Shown here: positions 11,521 through 23,349 of the stretch, one piece after another
Layout: each line of letters starts with the position of its first letter
Position numbering within the stretch: position 1 is the stretch's first letter
NCBI GenBank assembly: GCA_000310025.1
Contig: FN649759.1
Location: 877,723-941,722, forward strand
DNA length: 64,000 nucleotides
DNA from: Ectocarpus siliculosus
Lineage: Eukaryota > Sar > Phaeophyceae > Ectocarpales > Ectocarpaceae
Direction of reading: 5' to 3'
Notes under the pieces: model-generated
Database searches by the model: none
What the model was told of the DNA's origin: nothing
Seen by the model: the letters and a program-made list of their open reading frames with translations, nothing else
Made by a program: the position numbers and the translations under genes

Positions 11521-11640
11521 GGAAACCATGGAGCGACGGCTTGCGCGTTTTGGCACGCCCGGATCTGTTGCTGGGGCCGTGCTGTCGAAGGCTGCAGCTG
11601 CTGCCTGAAAAGCGTTCCGCAAATCTGGACCTGGGCCCAT
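11521..11640 (+). mobile_element. MITE family B, partial copy 1
   Basis: This matches the reverse complement of the right arm of the element at 57.6-57.8 kb: CCATGGAG, GCGCGTT, TTGGCACGCCC, GATCTGTTG, CCGTGCTGTCGAAGGCTGCAG, then CCGCAAATCTGG. The opposite arm is not found here, so this is a half copy. Confidence 0.65.
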
Positions 11641-12600
11641 GTCATTCACGATCCACGCTTGCTGTACGCGTGACAAGCGCAACCCCTCCAACTTCACCAT
11701 TTCGTTTTTGGGAGGGGAGCATTCCCAGTACCACTGGGGCGTTCTCTTAGTACGCTATTCCTTCTCTAGAAAACGCATTTTGAGCTTAATAATGGCAAGG
11801 GTTATCGAGTGTCCACTACTACTACACACAGCTCTTAACCTGAGTGCCAGAAACCAGGATTCGATTTGTCCTTCCTACTTAAGTTCCCAGGAGTCGAAAC
11901 ACGGCCATCGTCGGCCAACACGGCCTGGTTGGAGCCTAGAAGGCCCGTGATATCGAACACTTGAGTGCAGAGCCTGGTGGGACCCTGGGAGATCTCTCCC
12001 GTGTCTTGGCAAGAGATGTCGACAGCTCCCTTGCAATTCGTACCCTCCCCGAGGGAACAACCCCTCTCCCCGCCCAGTCCAAAAATGTATCTATACGACA
12101 GCACTACCAACAAGGTTTCGATGTACTGCTACTTCGTACCAGTTGCCGTAGACTTGTCTCCGGAAAAAACCGGGGCGTGTTGGTAACACATGGGAGCAGG
12201 GAAGCTGTTCCCGTCCCATGTCTGTCCCTCTCCCCGACCGAAATCGCCCATTCTGGCATCAATCCGATTAACAGCCGAATATATCCCTGACCATTCTTAC
12301 TGAAAAATCGTTCCATTGTTGCTAGGGCGCACCCGGTGCCTCGATGCCTTCGTCGTCGCCTTGAGCCAAGCGTGCGAGGGAGGGGAGAAGCGCTGGTATG
12401 CGTCGACACTGGAGCTGCAGCTGACCTCGCTGGATTTGTGCAGGGCGTGCCGAAGTACGCCGATCTTGCACGTGCAAGTAGATGATCAGACTCCTCGAAG
12501 CTTGTGGTCTTCTCGGACAACACAGACCGGGCCGAACACACACAGCTCGAATCTCCGTATCTCGGGCCGTGTGCCGGTCGTGCGGGCTCTTGGTTTGACG
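11641..12600. other. Unassigned sequence upstream of the FNIP gene
   Basis: No independent gene recognised. The frame of the FNIP-repeat gene is open without an ATG from 12316 to 12612, so this stretch may hold an upstream exon or simply 5' leader. No TATA box or similar element could be assigned with confidence. Confidence 0.4.
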
Positions 12601-12612
12601 TGGGCCCTGTCC

Positions 12613-14088
12613 ATGGAAGATCTGCTGAGGAAAGCCGCCATCGAGCTGTGGACGTGGTCACAACGTCTTGAGCTGCAGGGATCGTGGTGTGCTTCTAGCT
12701 TAGGATCAGAAGTGGTTTGGCCCCGAGGGTTGACCCAGCTGGTATTGTTCGCAGATTCGGATATTGCAATGGAGAACGTGTGGTGGCCGGTGCGTTTGCA
12801 ATGTCTGGCACTTCGGGGTCGTTTCAATGCGTCTATTGCCGGAGTGGTATTGCCGGCGTCCCTGCAACAGCTATCGTTCGGAAACCACTACAATCAACCT
12901 ATTGCCGGAGTTGTGTGGCCGTCCTCACTGCAGCAGTTATCGTTCGGGGACAACTTCAATCAGCCTATCGCCGGAGTCGTGTGGCCGTCCTCGCTGCTGC
13001 AGCTAACAGTCGGGTACAACTTCAATCAGCCCATTGCCAGAGTCGTATGGTCGTCTTCGCTGCAGCAGCTATGGTTCGGGAACAACTTCAATCAGCCAAT
13101 CACCGGAGTCGTGTGGCCGTCCTCGCTGCAACATCTATCGTTCGGGGACAGCTTCAACCAGCCTATCGCCGGAATCGCGTGGCCGTCCTCGCTGCAACAG
13201 CTATCTTTCGGGTCACAGTTCAATCAACTAATCACCGGGGTCGTGTGGCCGTCCTCCCTGCAGCAGCTATTGTTCGGGTACAGCTTCAATCAGCCTATCG
13301 TCGGAATGGTGTGGCCGTCCTCCCTGCAGCAGCTATCGTTCGGGTTACTTTTTAATCAGCCTGTTGCCGGAGTCATGTGGCCGTCCTCCCTGCAGCAGCT
13401 ATGGTTCGGGTACAACTTCAATCAGCCCATCGCGGGAGTCGCGTGGCCGTCCTCCCTGCAGCAGCTATCGTTCGGGTTTTACTTCAATCAGCCTATCGCG
13501 GGAGTCTTGTGGCCGGTTTCTCTGCAAAAGCTATCATTCGGGGACAGCTTCAATCAGCCTATCGCCGGAGTCGCGTGGCCGTCCTCGCTGCGACAGCTTT
13601 CGTTCGGGTACAGATTCAATCACCCTATTGCCGGGGTCGTGTGGCCGACTACGCTGCAGCAGCTATCAGTCGGGTACAATTTCAATCAGCCCATCGCCGG
13701 AGTCGTGTGGCCGTCCTCCCTCCAGCAATTATGGTTTGGGTACAACTTCAATCAGCCTATCGCCGGAATCGCGTGGCCGTCCTCCCTGCAGCAGCTGTCG
13801 TTCGGGTACAACTTTAACCAGCCAATGACGGGAGTCGTGTGGCCGCTTTCCCTGCAAAAGTTGAAGTTCGGGGACGGCTTCAATCAGCCTATCGTCGGAG
13901 TCGTCTGGCCGCCGTCCCTGCAAAACCTTTCATTCGGGGACACCTTCAATCAGCCTATCGCCGGAGTGATGTGGCCGTCGTCCCTGCGACAGCTTTCGTT
14001 CGGGTACAGATTCAATCAGCCTATTGCCAGAGTCGTGTGGCCGACTACGCTGCAATCTGTGACATCTTTTGGAGAAAGCCTGTTGTGA
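12613..14088 (+). CDS. FNIP-type leucine-rich-like repeat protein (19 units of 22 residues)
   Basis: A single-exon frame of 491 residues from the first ATG. After a 70-residue leader (MEDLLRKAAIELW and an irregular leucine-rich part) come 18 full units and one partial unit, consensus FNQPIAGVVWPSSLQQLSFG plus two variable residues. They start at 12823 and repeat every 66 bases with no length variation. This matches the FNIP repeat (FNxxI...LPxSLxxLxFG) known from amoebae and abundant in brown algae. It is thought to form an LRR-like solenoid for protein binding; the partner is unknown. No signal peptide or membrane segment is visible. The frame stays open upstream to 12316 without ATG, so an upstream exon could add residues. 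The regular DNA repeats and intact frame suggest selection, with possible copy-number change by recombination. Confidence 0.85.
   Translation: MEDLLRKAAIELWTWSQRLELQGSWCASSLGSEVVWPRGLTQLVLFADSDIAMENVWWPVRLQCLALRGRFNASIAGVVLPASLQQLSFGNHYNQPIAGVVWPSSLQQLSFGDNFNQPIAGVVWPSSLLQLTVGYNFNQPIARVVWSSSLQQLWFGNNFNQPITGVVWPSSLQHLSFGDSFNQPIAGIAWPSSLQQLSFGSQFNQLITGVVWPSSLQQLLFGYSFNQPIVGMVWPSSLQQLSFGLLFNQPVAGVMWPSSLQQLWFGYNFNQPIAGVAWPSSLQQLSFGFYFNQPIAGVLWPVSLQKLSFGDSFNQPIAGVAWPSSLRQLSFGYRFNHPIAGVVWPTTLQQLSVGYNFNQPIAGVVWPSSLQQLWFGYNFNQPIAGIAWPSSLQQLSFGYNFNQPMTGVVWPLSLQKLKFGDGFNQPIVGVVWPPSLQNLSFGDTFNQPIAGVMWPSSLRQLSFGYRFNQPIARVVWPTTLQSVTSFGESLL
12823..14061 (+). repeat. Tandem array of 66-base coding repeats
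   Basis: Eighteen complete 66-base units plus a partial one encode the FNIP repeats. Neighbouring units share most bases, the best conserved being TTCAATCAGCC and GTGTGGCCGTCC. Strict conservation of unit length keeps the frame. Confidence 0.9.
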
Positions 14089-15045
14089 AAGGTTCAGTTT
14101 TTGTTTTCGAGATGACTGCGCGGTTTTGTTCAGCGTGTTGTTGAAACGAATGGCTTGTTTGTATCGGTGTTACAGTCCAAGTGTCTAACCAAATGGGAGA
14201 GAGTTGTCGTTTCATACGCATAAAATACATATTTCAAATGCTACCTTGCAGGCGCATCAAATAATCATGTACATTGTGCAATCCTTGTCGGGTGTAGTAG
14301 CCGTCTCCCTGGGAAAAGTTAGTGAAGGTTTAGGATATCTCGGTAGGGGATTGTTCTGTCCTTGTGAAAGGAATACATTTGAATGGTTCTTGTTGCAAGG
14401 CGTCAAATGTCAATATTAGACTCTAATGTTTGACAAGTCGAACGAGATATGTGGTGAAGAACCATCGTTTCTTCGATTCCTTCTGTAGCGATTGTGGTGT
14501 AAACCGGCACGATGAACGCGCATCCATTCATGGAATTGCCTGGGTAATATTTGCTTCGTACATGTCCCCTTCGTGCGCGTATCGTCGCCGTCACAAGGAC
14601 TTGTGCGTTCGTGAGGTTTTGTTCTTCTCGGTCGTGCTCGCTCGCACCGATTCCTTGGACAAGTGTCTACGCCGGGTCGTTCTACTACTGTACTCCTGCA
14701 GATGGCGCTGGCAGTTTTTGATCGACTTGATTATGCTTGAGAAACTATATTCCATGGTCGGTCTAAACCTTGTTTATGTTGTGATGAACGAAAAACCATT
14801 TCGTGCATACCTAGGTACACTTTTGAACCTCCATAGAGCCTGGAGGAGGGTGTTCAAAAACCATGTTTCGACCTTTCTCCATAGATAGAAGTCGTTTCAC
14901 TTTTCTTTGTGCACCCTGGGTTATGTAGTCAAAAAATCATTTTGGAGGCATCGAGCACATTCATTCCAGCGCGTGGAGCATGTCTCCCGCCTCCTCCCCC
15001 CGCGTTCATTCCTGGGCGTGGTGTCGAACTCTCGCTTCCTACCAC
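14089..15045. other. Unassigned sequence after the FNIP gene
   Basis: No gene recognised. The first part should be the 3' untranslated region of the FNIP gene. A 152-codon plus frame at 14430-14888 has no recognisable motif and probably arises by chance. Confidence 0.4.
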
Positions 15046-15049
15046 TCTT

Positions 15050-16740
15050 TGTATGGTCGTAATTTCCGACTGGATCCACTGAGACCAAACATGGCTCCTT
15101 AGGAGAGACCCAAGACGGACGCTTTTTCTCAACATTCGGGTATCGTACGTCAGAAAACCAACAGTGAAAATAGTTGGAAAAGAGATGGGGGTATGATTGT
15201 GCCCTATTTGGTCATTTTCTTTCACATGCAAGAAGCAGTCTCACTCGTGGGCCGTGGGCCCGTATAGTGCCAAAGAGCTTTTAAACTGAAGAGCTAGCTG
15301 GCGAAATGTCCTGGGTAGCCGCCTGTTATGACATGTCCTTACTTCCTTGTCATAGTGTTCAGTTTTGGTATATACTTCAGTAGACAGTAGAGAGGCAGGA
15401 GGACGCGTACGAGGCTGTCTACTGATGGCGGCTCGATGCACTCCTTCCTCTATTTCTAGACAATTTGTAGCTTGTTTTTCCCCGTTTGGGCTGAATGCCT
15501 TTTGGGCTTGTTCTTCCTTTCTTCCAATTTTGATCTCGCTGTCACTTCGTCTATCCGGAATACATTCGAAACGGCCTTGATACTGCCGTCAAGGACCACC
15601 AACAACCCTTCACAGTCTCCAAGCATACAGCAGTTGGTGCTCGCACTCTAAACTTGGCAGTAAAGACCCTGAATGCAAGCCTGGAAAAACTCATACCACA
15701 CAAGTCTAATCTAGGAACCTGAGCACCACATGTGAGCCCGGTTGAGAACGTCTACACCAAAAAACAATATATCGCGGCCATTTGCCTCGTAACCTTCGGA
15801 AAGAAACCCAGCCTCTGCCAAAACTACCTTCTTAAGAGCCGGCCCTAGCTCTACACATTCATCGACCAGACAAAACAGAGCATGTCCTGATTGTTTCCCA
15901 GAGAGCTCTTGCCATACGAACGAGCCCCGAGTGATAGCATATAGGACGTCAATGCCACGTATTCGAGAAGATTTCTGCCGGCAACCCGCTCTGGCCTCTC
16001 GGTGACTTCCATAAGACTCTCAAATTGGATTTTAGTTCCATAAGCTTCAGCCAAATGCGCGTACATGTGGTTCTCTTTTGCCTCCACTTGCGCCTCCGTC
16101 GGGTTTCAAATCTCCCGCGCACATGTCGACAACCCTAAGACAACGTATCCATACACCGATAACATCGTGGTACAACCTAAAGTACAGCCAGGGTTCAAGA
16201 CTCCGTTCTGTCAATACCTTCACCCCAAAATATCTTGGACGAGATCCGGAGCTTGGATCGTGCTCACTAACGTGGTTGCCAGGCCCTTTTCGTTCGCGTA
16301 GTCACCAGAACCAAACTAAATAGGTGCGCAAGTTTCAGCTTGGAAACACACGAAATGCAGATTGTAGTCGACATCGGCAAGAACTGATGCCTAACTTCCC
16401 GTGGTTGCTGCCCAGGAATTGTTCCTTCCTACAGCAGCTTGCGGGTGGAACCGCCTGCGACGCAGATGTCGTCACCGGGAAAGCCGATCACGAGGGCTTC
16501 ATCGGCGACAAACCCGACCGTGCAGCTTTCTTCGACCTGTGGAAAACACGAGAAGCCAAGAAACGGCGCAAGAGATCAAGAGCGACCCATGGCAAGAGGG
16601 AGAGTGACGAAATCGGACAATGGGCGAAAGGCGTTGCCCTTCTGCAGGACGCACTCAATTTTCGCCAGAAAATGTTGCTGTTCAGACGGTAACGGTCTAC
16701 CCCAATGACTGTAGTCGAGTATCCACCACCGGCCGGCTGA
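15050..16740. repeat. Dispersed repeat, copy B
   Basis: Partner of 2880-4330 in the same orientation and less broken. Open stretches include 16065-16301 (plus; TTYPYTDNIVVQ, VQPGFKTPF, ISWTRSGAWIVLT) and 16324-16692 (plus; GGTACDADVVTGKADHEGFIG, FFDLWKTREAKKRRKR). On minus, 16087-15851 contains MEVTERPERVAGRN and LLEYVALTSYML. Both orientations look protein-like, so the repeat could hold relics of two converging genes. No known transposon enzyme was recognised, and the family is unidentified. Confidence 0.65.
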
Positions 16741-16760
16741 GAATCACATGAGATGGAAGT

Positions 16761-16891
16761 TGTTTGAATCGTCTACTGTGCAAGAAAACGAAGCCAAATT
16801 CTAATTCGACTGTTACAAAATAAACACCAGTTTATTCTATCTGCTCTTCGAACAAACCTTCCTTTGTTTGAATCGTCTACTGTGCAAGAAA
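16761..16891. mobile_element. Short insertion flanked by 27-base direct repeats
   Basis: An identical 27-base word beginning TGTTTGAATCGTCTACTGTG lies at 16761-16787 and 16865-16891. Between them is a 77-base segment (CGAAGCCAAATTCTAATTCG...CTGCTCTTCGAACAAA). Most of that segment recurs at 60038-60099 without the flanking word. This is the layout of an insertion with a long target duplication, although slippage or recombination could also explain it. Confidence 0.55.
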
Positions 16892-17107
16892 CAGGAACGA
16901 GATTAGCCAATCAAGGACGGGAGGACAACGCTTAGAAAGACCGAACGAGCATCATTGGTTGAGAAGACAGCACGAGAAGAGAGCCCTGCCGTCTACTGGT
17001 CGAATGGCATCGTCCTACACAGAATTAGTACTGTGAATAGGCAAGGCCAAGCCCTGACCAACCGCCCTCCGAAGGCAATGCCGCTGATCAGGATCATTTG
17101 CACCCAC

Positions 17108-20100
17108 CGGGTACTCGTCTTCATAGACGTCGTTGTTGGTGAACCGAGTCACAACTTTCGGTTCCTGGAACGTGAGCGTCCCCCCCGTCATAGCGAAGGC
17201 GGCTCCATTATCGGCAGAGTTGCCGTCGAAGGTGGTCCATTTCTTGAAGCTGAGAATAGGGTCACGGCGAGCGGTTCAAGGGCTAGGTGAGGGTTTCTCG
17301 CAGCGCATACAGCAGCCTCTCCTACTTGGGTTATACAATCTACGGTTGGTCTTCTATCCGAGTCGGCCGCGGGTACACGGTACCTTTCTGGGTCACAGCG
17401 CGACTGTCCAAGTTGTGGTTGTTCCGCGCTCCGACTCGACTGTGAAACGAAGCGCTTCCCAACCATACATTATTCAACATGCTTCCGAATCACCTTGTGC
17501 ATCTCGCGAAACCTCATCGACGACATATACGTGACGGCGCAAGGGCATTCACATCAACACAGCGTCATCGTGTACCAAACTCTCGCAGGACAGTGTGTGT
17601 GGACAATTTCAGCGATTGTTTTTCTCACATTACGTCGCCGTCTTCGATGCCGATTCCACCACCGAACGCCTCAGCGGAGTTGTCGTTGAACTGCACGGCC
17701 CCGTTGAAGCTACGGAAAGCCACCGGAAACGTCACAATTCCCCAACGGACAAGGTCAACGGGGAAAGACAACCGCTTCACAAACTCGGTGAGCCTTGACG
17801 TCGTACTAAAGAGGCTGAACGGTCACCCCCCAGTCACAGAAAAGGGGGAAACCACATGCCTGGAGAACCCCAGGAAAATTGGAAATTAGGTCTTTACGCT
17901 GGAAACCTGTGACTAAAACTCTGGTGTGAGAAACCTTTCAAAACGGGCTGTTCCCAGCTCTCAGACGACTCTCGTGGCACAGAGGCGTTTGGGAGGATTT
18001 TAACCCCCACCGTGACCACTACGGAGCTGAGAAAAATGCAGAAATACAATTTAAACGACTTACGTCATCGTGCCGCCGGACACAACGACCGCGCCTCCGA
18101 GGTTCCCGTCCATGTTGTAGTCGAAGGTGGATTTATCGCGGGAGTTGTTGTTGAAGTACGCCTTCCCGTAGAACCTGCGGGAAATGCACATCATCAGCAA
18201 CGCGACGTAACGTGCAGCACGCTCGGCAAGCCGAAAGACGAATGAGTGGCGTCTGCCAAAGAACGCGCCCATAGTCAGCAGCAGGACTTGCGCCCGTTCT
18301 CCGCGGCCTCCGCACTCCGTTAAGATACACGGTCGATATTTCCCGCAAATGTCATGCTGTGGCTTCGATGCCTATACAGGCGACGAGCGTATGCGTGTCT
18401 GACGGCGGTACAGCGCCATCTTCGGCAGCACGCCGGAACCCCGACCAATAGGCCGCTGTCAGCCAGCACACGCAATGACCCCCGAAAACCGATAATGTAC
18501 GACACAAACTACACAGCAGCCCAATGCAGGGCCAGAGTCCGGGACCTTTCCACAGGATGTAATTTCAAGACTGCGTCCGAACCGCGATGACGAACTTAGA
18601 GACACCTCCAACCTTTGGGTGATCGGCGGGTTTGGTCCCCGGACTATAGCTTGCGCGTACGTCGGGGCGAAAACACGCACGAAACCCGCAAGCAACACCC
18701 GGAATGATGCCGCGCGACAACGTGGCCTCCACGTACTTTTTAGGGGACGGAAGCGTCTCGCATGCCGCCCTCTTCCAACACTGGATCACGCGAGAATAGA
18801 TTGAAACTCACTTTGTGGTACCGTAGAGTTGCCAGAGCGCCACCCCAGGGCAGTTGTGGTTCTGAAAGACCGCATCCCCTCGCACGCTGGACAGGAAACA
18901 GCGTCGCGTTACAGAATCGACGGGGACAGAGCGAGTCGGGGATTTGTAACGCCGTTAACGACGGAAACCAACGGCGTACAGATGGACTGATGCCTGTCTG
19001 GCGAACCATGAACGGGGGCCAGGGAAACATGCCGATTTGGCTACATAGTAACAAACATGAGGATTGGAAGTATCGCTACCGTGATATTTATGAAAGTGCT
19101 TTCCGAAGTGCACTGACGTACCCAGGGCTACTGGCCTGCTACTCATGATTGATCTTGGAGCCTCATACCTCGTCAGGCACGCGGTATAGTGAACTTGTAA
19201 AGCTGATGATGTGTGTGACCAAGCGTATTGCGCTTTGCATACAACATAGAACGATCAGGAGGGCGACGGGGGGGGGGGGGTGATGGATGTTGTCGCGGTA
19301 TTGAAAGGCGCCAGCAAAACTCATGATATCCATTACTCACACAATTCTCGATTCCTCGTCGATGCAGGAGAGGCTGCAGCTGCCGATGTTGTCATTCTCG
19401 TACGAGTTCCCATCGAAGAGAACGTCCTTGGAGAACCTGCCCGGAACAAAAGGCACCACCATAGTCACAGCAGAAAAAGCACAACAGGGTGAACCAGGTC
19501 AGGGTATGCGTCGTTCGCCCGTTTGTGTCTCCCATATTGTATCCTCGACTTCACCATAACAGTGCGCGACCTCGCTGAGACTTGCGTGAACATGGCAACA
19601 GCAGCAGGGACACGACGCAGATTGGGATACACGACAAGCGTGCGCACCTACCGTGAAAGATTTTCACAGCTGCTGCGCCGCCACAGCAATCATCTGTACC
19701 GATCAAATCGAGTTGGAGCGGCTCTGTGCGTTTCGTGGGAGGAGAATGGTTCATCTGACAAATTCTCGTCATTTGCAAGGCGGTGCCTCGTTGTGAAGGT
19801 CGGGGACCCCAGAAGTGCGATCTCTCATCCATTACGAGCTACGAAAAAAGATTTTTGCCATGATCGTGTCACTGACTAGATAGCTGGGGCGATGATCGAG
19901 TGCCCCGATTTGTACGGCACGACGCGATACCTCATGGCACTGCATGGTACGGCACCGCACGGCACAGCAAGGCACGGAATCATACACGGGCCAACTACGC
20001 TACCGTTAGGTAACTAGCTGGGCTCACGTTCTGACCGGCCTTCCTGTAGAACAACATACATATCGACTTGTACGGGTGGACGTACCTGATATAGCCCGAA

Positions 20101-23100
20101 AAAATGTTCTGTATGGCGTGAAATCGGTTGTTCCGGAAGGTGGCGTCTCCACGGAACCTGCCCGACGAAACACCATCAGCGGGAAAACCGCCGAGGGTTT
20201 GGCAGGGTGGAACGGGCGTCAGAACCGGCCAAGCTCTTTTGACAGGGACAATCCATCGTCACCGTCACACTAGGAGCGGGTTTCCTCCATACCCGTCCAT
20301 GGGGCTACGCGGTCAAGGAAAGAAGGGCTCTTGCTATCAGTTATACCAGGTCTCCCGAAGGACAAAACGACCATCAACATGTACGGTGCCCGGCGTAAAA
20401 TCGTTTGTATGCGCAGCTGCGTTGCCCCTTTTGCTCAGTACCGCTCACGTAACGTTGACGATAGCCAGAACCAGCCACCCGTTGCCTGGGCCAAAAGAAT
20501 AAGTTGCGAGACTGTCATGTACTTCCTGGCAACAATCGATGGCGGCATCCGATTCTTCCATACTGACGTCCGTCGGCCCCGTCACCAAAACACACTACTC
20601 CGCAGCGCCGACTCCGGTGGGGCCACCGGACCAACGCCCCTTTGACAGCGCCTCACTTGATGGTTCCTTGGTTCTCGTAGAAGACGTACGTGCCGTCCTC
20701 GAACAGAGCCGTCTTTTGGAATCTGACTCGAAGAGGCGGTTGGGAGAGGGGCACAAGGATAGGGTAGTCAAGTTCCCCCGAGCGATCATAAAACCCTCCT
20801 TTGAACACAAAAGCAGTCCAAACAAATGGGCGTTGCCGTCTCTTGTGGCATGTGTCAACCACTCAAGCAGCGTGCCGATGCACTGGTTACGATTGCGATG
20901 TGCCCTCGTTTGCGTCAACGAGGCCATAGACTCACCGAGTGGTTCCACCAACAATGGACTACACGAAATGAATTCGTACCTCAGGCATGCATACTTCCTG
21001 CAAATTCTTCTTGGGCACGGGGTATTGACAACAGCATCAAAACTACATGTCTGAAGTAGGTGCGACTGTAAATCGCCCTGAACGAAACCGAGAATCCCTA
21101 CTGCGAGGCAACACTCACACGACTAGTCATGGGCGGCAAAAACTTGTTCGCACCATAAGGATGTTGCACTCACTCCATGGACCCCCTGTTGTAGAACGCG
21201 GTGAAGGCGTTGGAGACATCGCTGGCCACAACGTCCCCCGCGAAGGTTACGGTCGCGCCTTCGTCGACGTTCATGCCGAAGCTGTTGTAGTACCACGTGC
21301 CCTCCTTGCGCTGCGGCACACGCACGCGCGCAGGCATGATCGCGACAGGAAATAAAAAAAACTTGCGTCCACCAGAGGCACTATTTCGGCAAATCTTCCT
21401 ATCGCAGCTGTCGACTACCGCGAGTGCTATGCAACATTTTGACACCCACACATAGACGGGGAGGATGCATAGTTGTACTGGCGTCGTTTCGCCCTCATAC
21501 TGGGGAAGCACATGGACAATAAACAAATCCTACCCATTGACGTCCCACGAAGACTGGCGTCTTTCCGTTATGGTCGTCCAGTTTCGTGCACTGGGTGCAG
21601 AAAGAAGCAAACACCGACACATCCTCAACACGTACAAGACGTGCCTGCAGATTTTCAAATTATCTTTTTTTCGTTCGTTGAGGTCGGCTGGGCTCTTCGA
21701 GTCAATAACACGTCAGCTGTGTGAGCTGTTCGACCTTGGGAAACGGCAGCTGTCAGTTGACTCACACCAAGAAAGACAGGCTTTACTTTCATCATCCGTC
21801 ACGCCTTGGATGACATACGCTCTGATGAGAGAAGTGCGCAACAGACCGCATCCTCAAACCAATACGAAACACTACCAAAGAAAGCTGGCCAACCACGAAA
21901 GGGTTGAGCGAGTGCTGCGAAGAATATGGCGACTGCCACCATGGCCACGAGTGCGGGACAGCAGTGTGCCGGTGAGTCCGTTGGATGGACTCGGACACGG
22001 CTAGGTGCCCCATTGGTCTTTCGCATATCAGGAGAAGGTCGTTTGCACTAGTTCGATATTTTTCCCATCACTCGGTCTCCCCTTCCGGTAAAAAAGCATA
22101 GAAAGGGAACCACACCACCTAACCGGGCCGCACACGTCCGATGTGGGAACAGCAAGCTCCTCAACCGCCGACACACCCGACAGCCTATCCCGGTGTGATG
22201 AGGAAGATATCTCGACAAGAAGAAAATGAAGGGTATAGCTGAATGCTACTTGGGGATCGTAGAAATAGCAGGTAGTGCTCTGTTAACGCTATGAATCCAC
22301 TCACCGATTTTGCCTACACTGTTATCTACGGATAGAGACGGACATAATTAAAATCTTTTGGTTTGTTTGTGCTGCTGTACGTAAGGTGTGGTTTGGTTCT
22401 CACCGCCGTGTTGGGTCCGAAGTACGTCTCGGGCATGTCGAACACCAGGGTGGCTCCAGGCTTGACGTCGAATTCTACGTTGACGAATCTGTACAGCAAG
22501 CCGACGGGAACACGAATGGAGCAGTGCCATTAGAGTACAAGTGGAACTTGCCCAAAACCGAGGCTCGGGGTACGACCTCGCACAGAAAATCGGACCATGT
22601 TGCCAGTGCTTGCGATTCAGAGTGATGTTTTCGGACCAATGCTATCTAGCATCAATAATTTTCCGCGTGGAAGCCCCCTCGCCGTAACTGATGTAAGCAT
22701 CACCGCTCAGAACGCCCAAAAATATTGTTCAAAAAGCGACCCGGGCGAAGCGTCGCTTGGATACAGACGGTACACTGCTCATAGCCAGACAACCAACGTG
22801 TTGTGTGAATTTCACGACAAGCGAATTTGTCTGGTAAAAACATGTTACTCTCGTACGCCAACACGTCGTCAATGACGTTGGGGTTTCTTGGGCGTTGTGA
22901 AATGGAAACAGAAACAAAGACCACTACTGAATAACCAACACGAGAGGGAGCAGCCTTCATTTTCCCCTTCCACTTGGATACACAATCGGGTAATACAATT
23001 TTGCCGAAGCCATCAACCCATCGGGGCTTCAAGAAGGAAAATGCCCACCCAACTTCTTGTCTATTACCGCTAGTCTTAACGTACACAGCCGCTCAGAATG

Positions 23101-23345
23101 CCCCGTACCGGACGTAGCTGGAGCTCTTCAGGGTGACGCTTCCGCCATCAATAACGATCTGCTCCAGCAGAATTTCGTTGCCAGCGTCAGTCTCGATCTC
23201 TGCACACTCGACACTGCTTACACCCTCGAGGTCGATCTCCATGTCGCCAGTCAGCGGATTCGGGATGCCGAGATAGTTGTCGACATCGTCGCAAGCAGCG
23301 CTGTGGTGAAACACGTTCGCGGCCGATGCAGTTCGCACATGTTTG
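17108..23345 (-). CDS. Pmp-like parallel beta-helix repeat protein, 10 exons seen (partial)
   Basis: Minus-strand exons recognised by splice signals and frame: 23345-23109, 22488-22404, 21310-21174, 20722-20657, 20157-20086, 19436-19341, 18886-18812, 18174-18064, 17709-17629 and 17249-17108. The frame stays open across all joins. Each exon encodes about one repeat of the form (R/K/S)F.G...F..NS....GGA/GI...GG..T, for example FNNNSRDKS...GGAVVVSGG, FNDNSAEAFGGGIGI and FDGNSADNG. This is the FxxN/GGAI signature of chlamydial-type polymorphic membrane proteins and right-handed beta-helices, usually extracellular or wall-associated. Seven of the nine introns are phase 2 on both sides. No start codon, signal peptide or certain stop was found. 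The 5' end may lie beyond 23.3 kb, and the last exon may read on to a TAG near 17010. Some exons may be missing, for example near 19.65 kb. Confidence 0.7.
19905..19975. repeat. GGCAC-rich degenerate microsatellite in an intron
   Basis: The word (A/T)CGGCAC or (A/T)GGCAC recurs about seven times in 70 bases inside an intron of the beta-helix gene. It is a decayed pentanucleotide-type repeat with no evident function. Confidence 0.6.
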
Positions 23346-23349
23346 CTGG

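Noticed and set aside
19655-19700. Possible extra beta-helix exon (DDCCGGAAAVKIFHG before GTAGGT)
   Set aside because: Attractive peptide, but with the available acceptors the phase does not match the neighbouring exons or a stop appears; only a 21-base micro-exon would fit.
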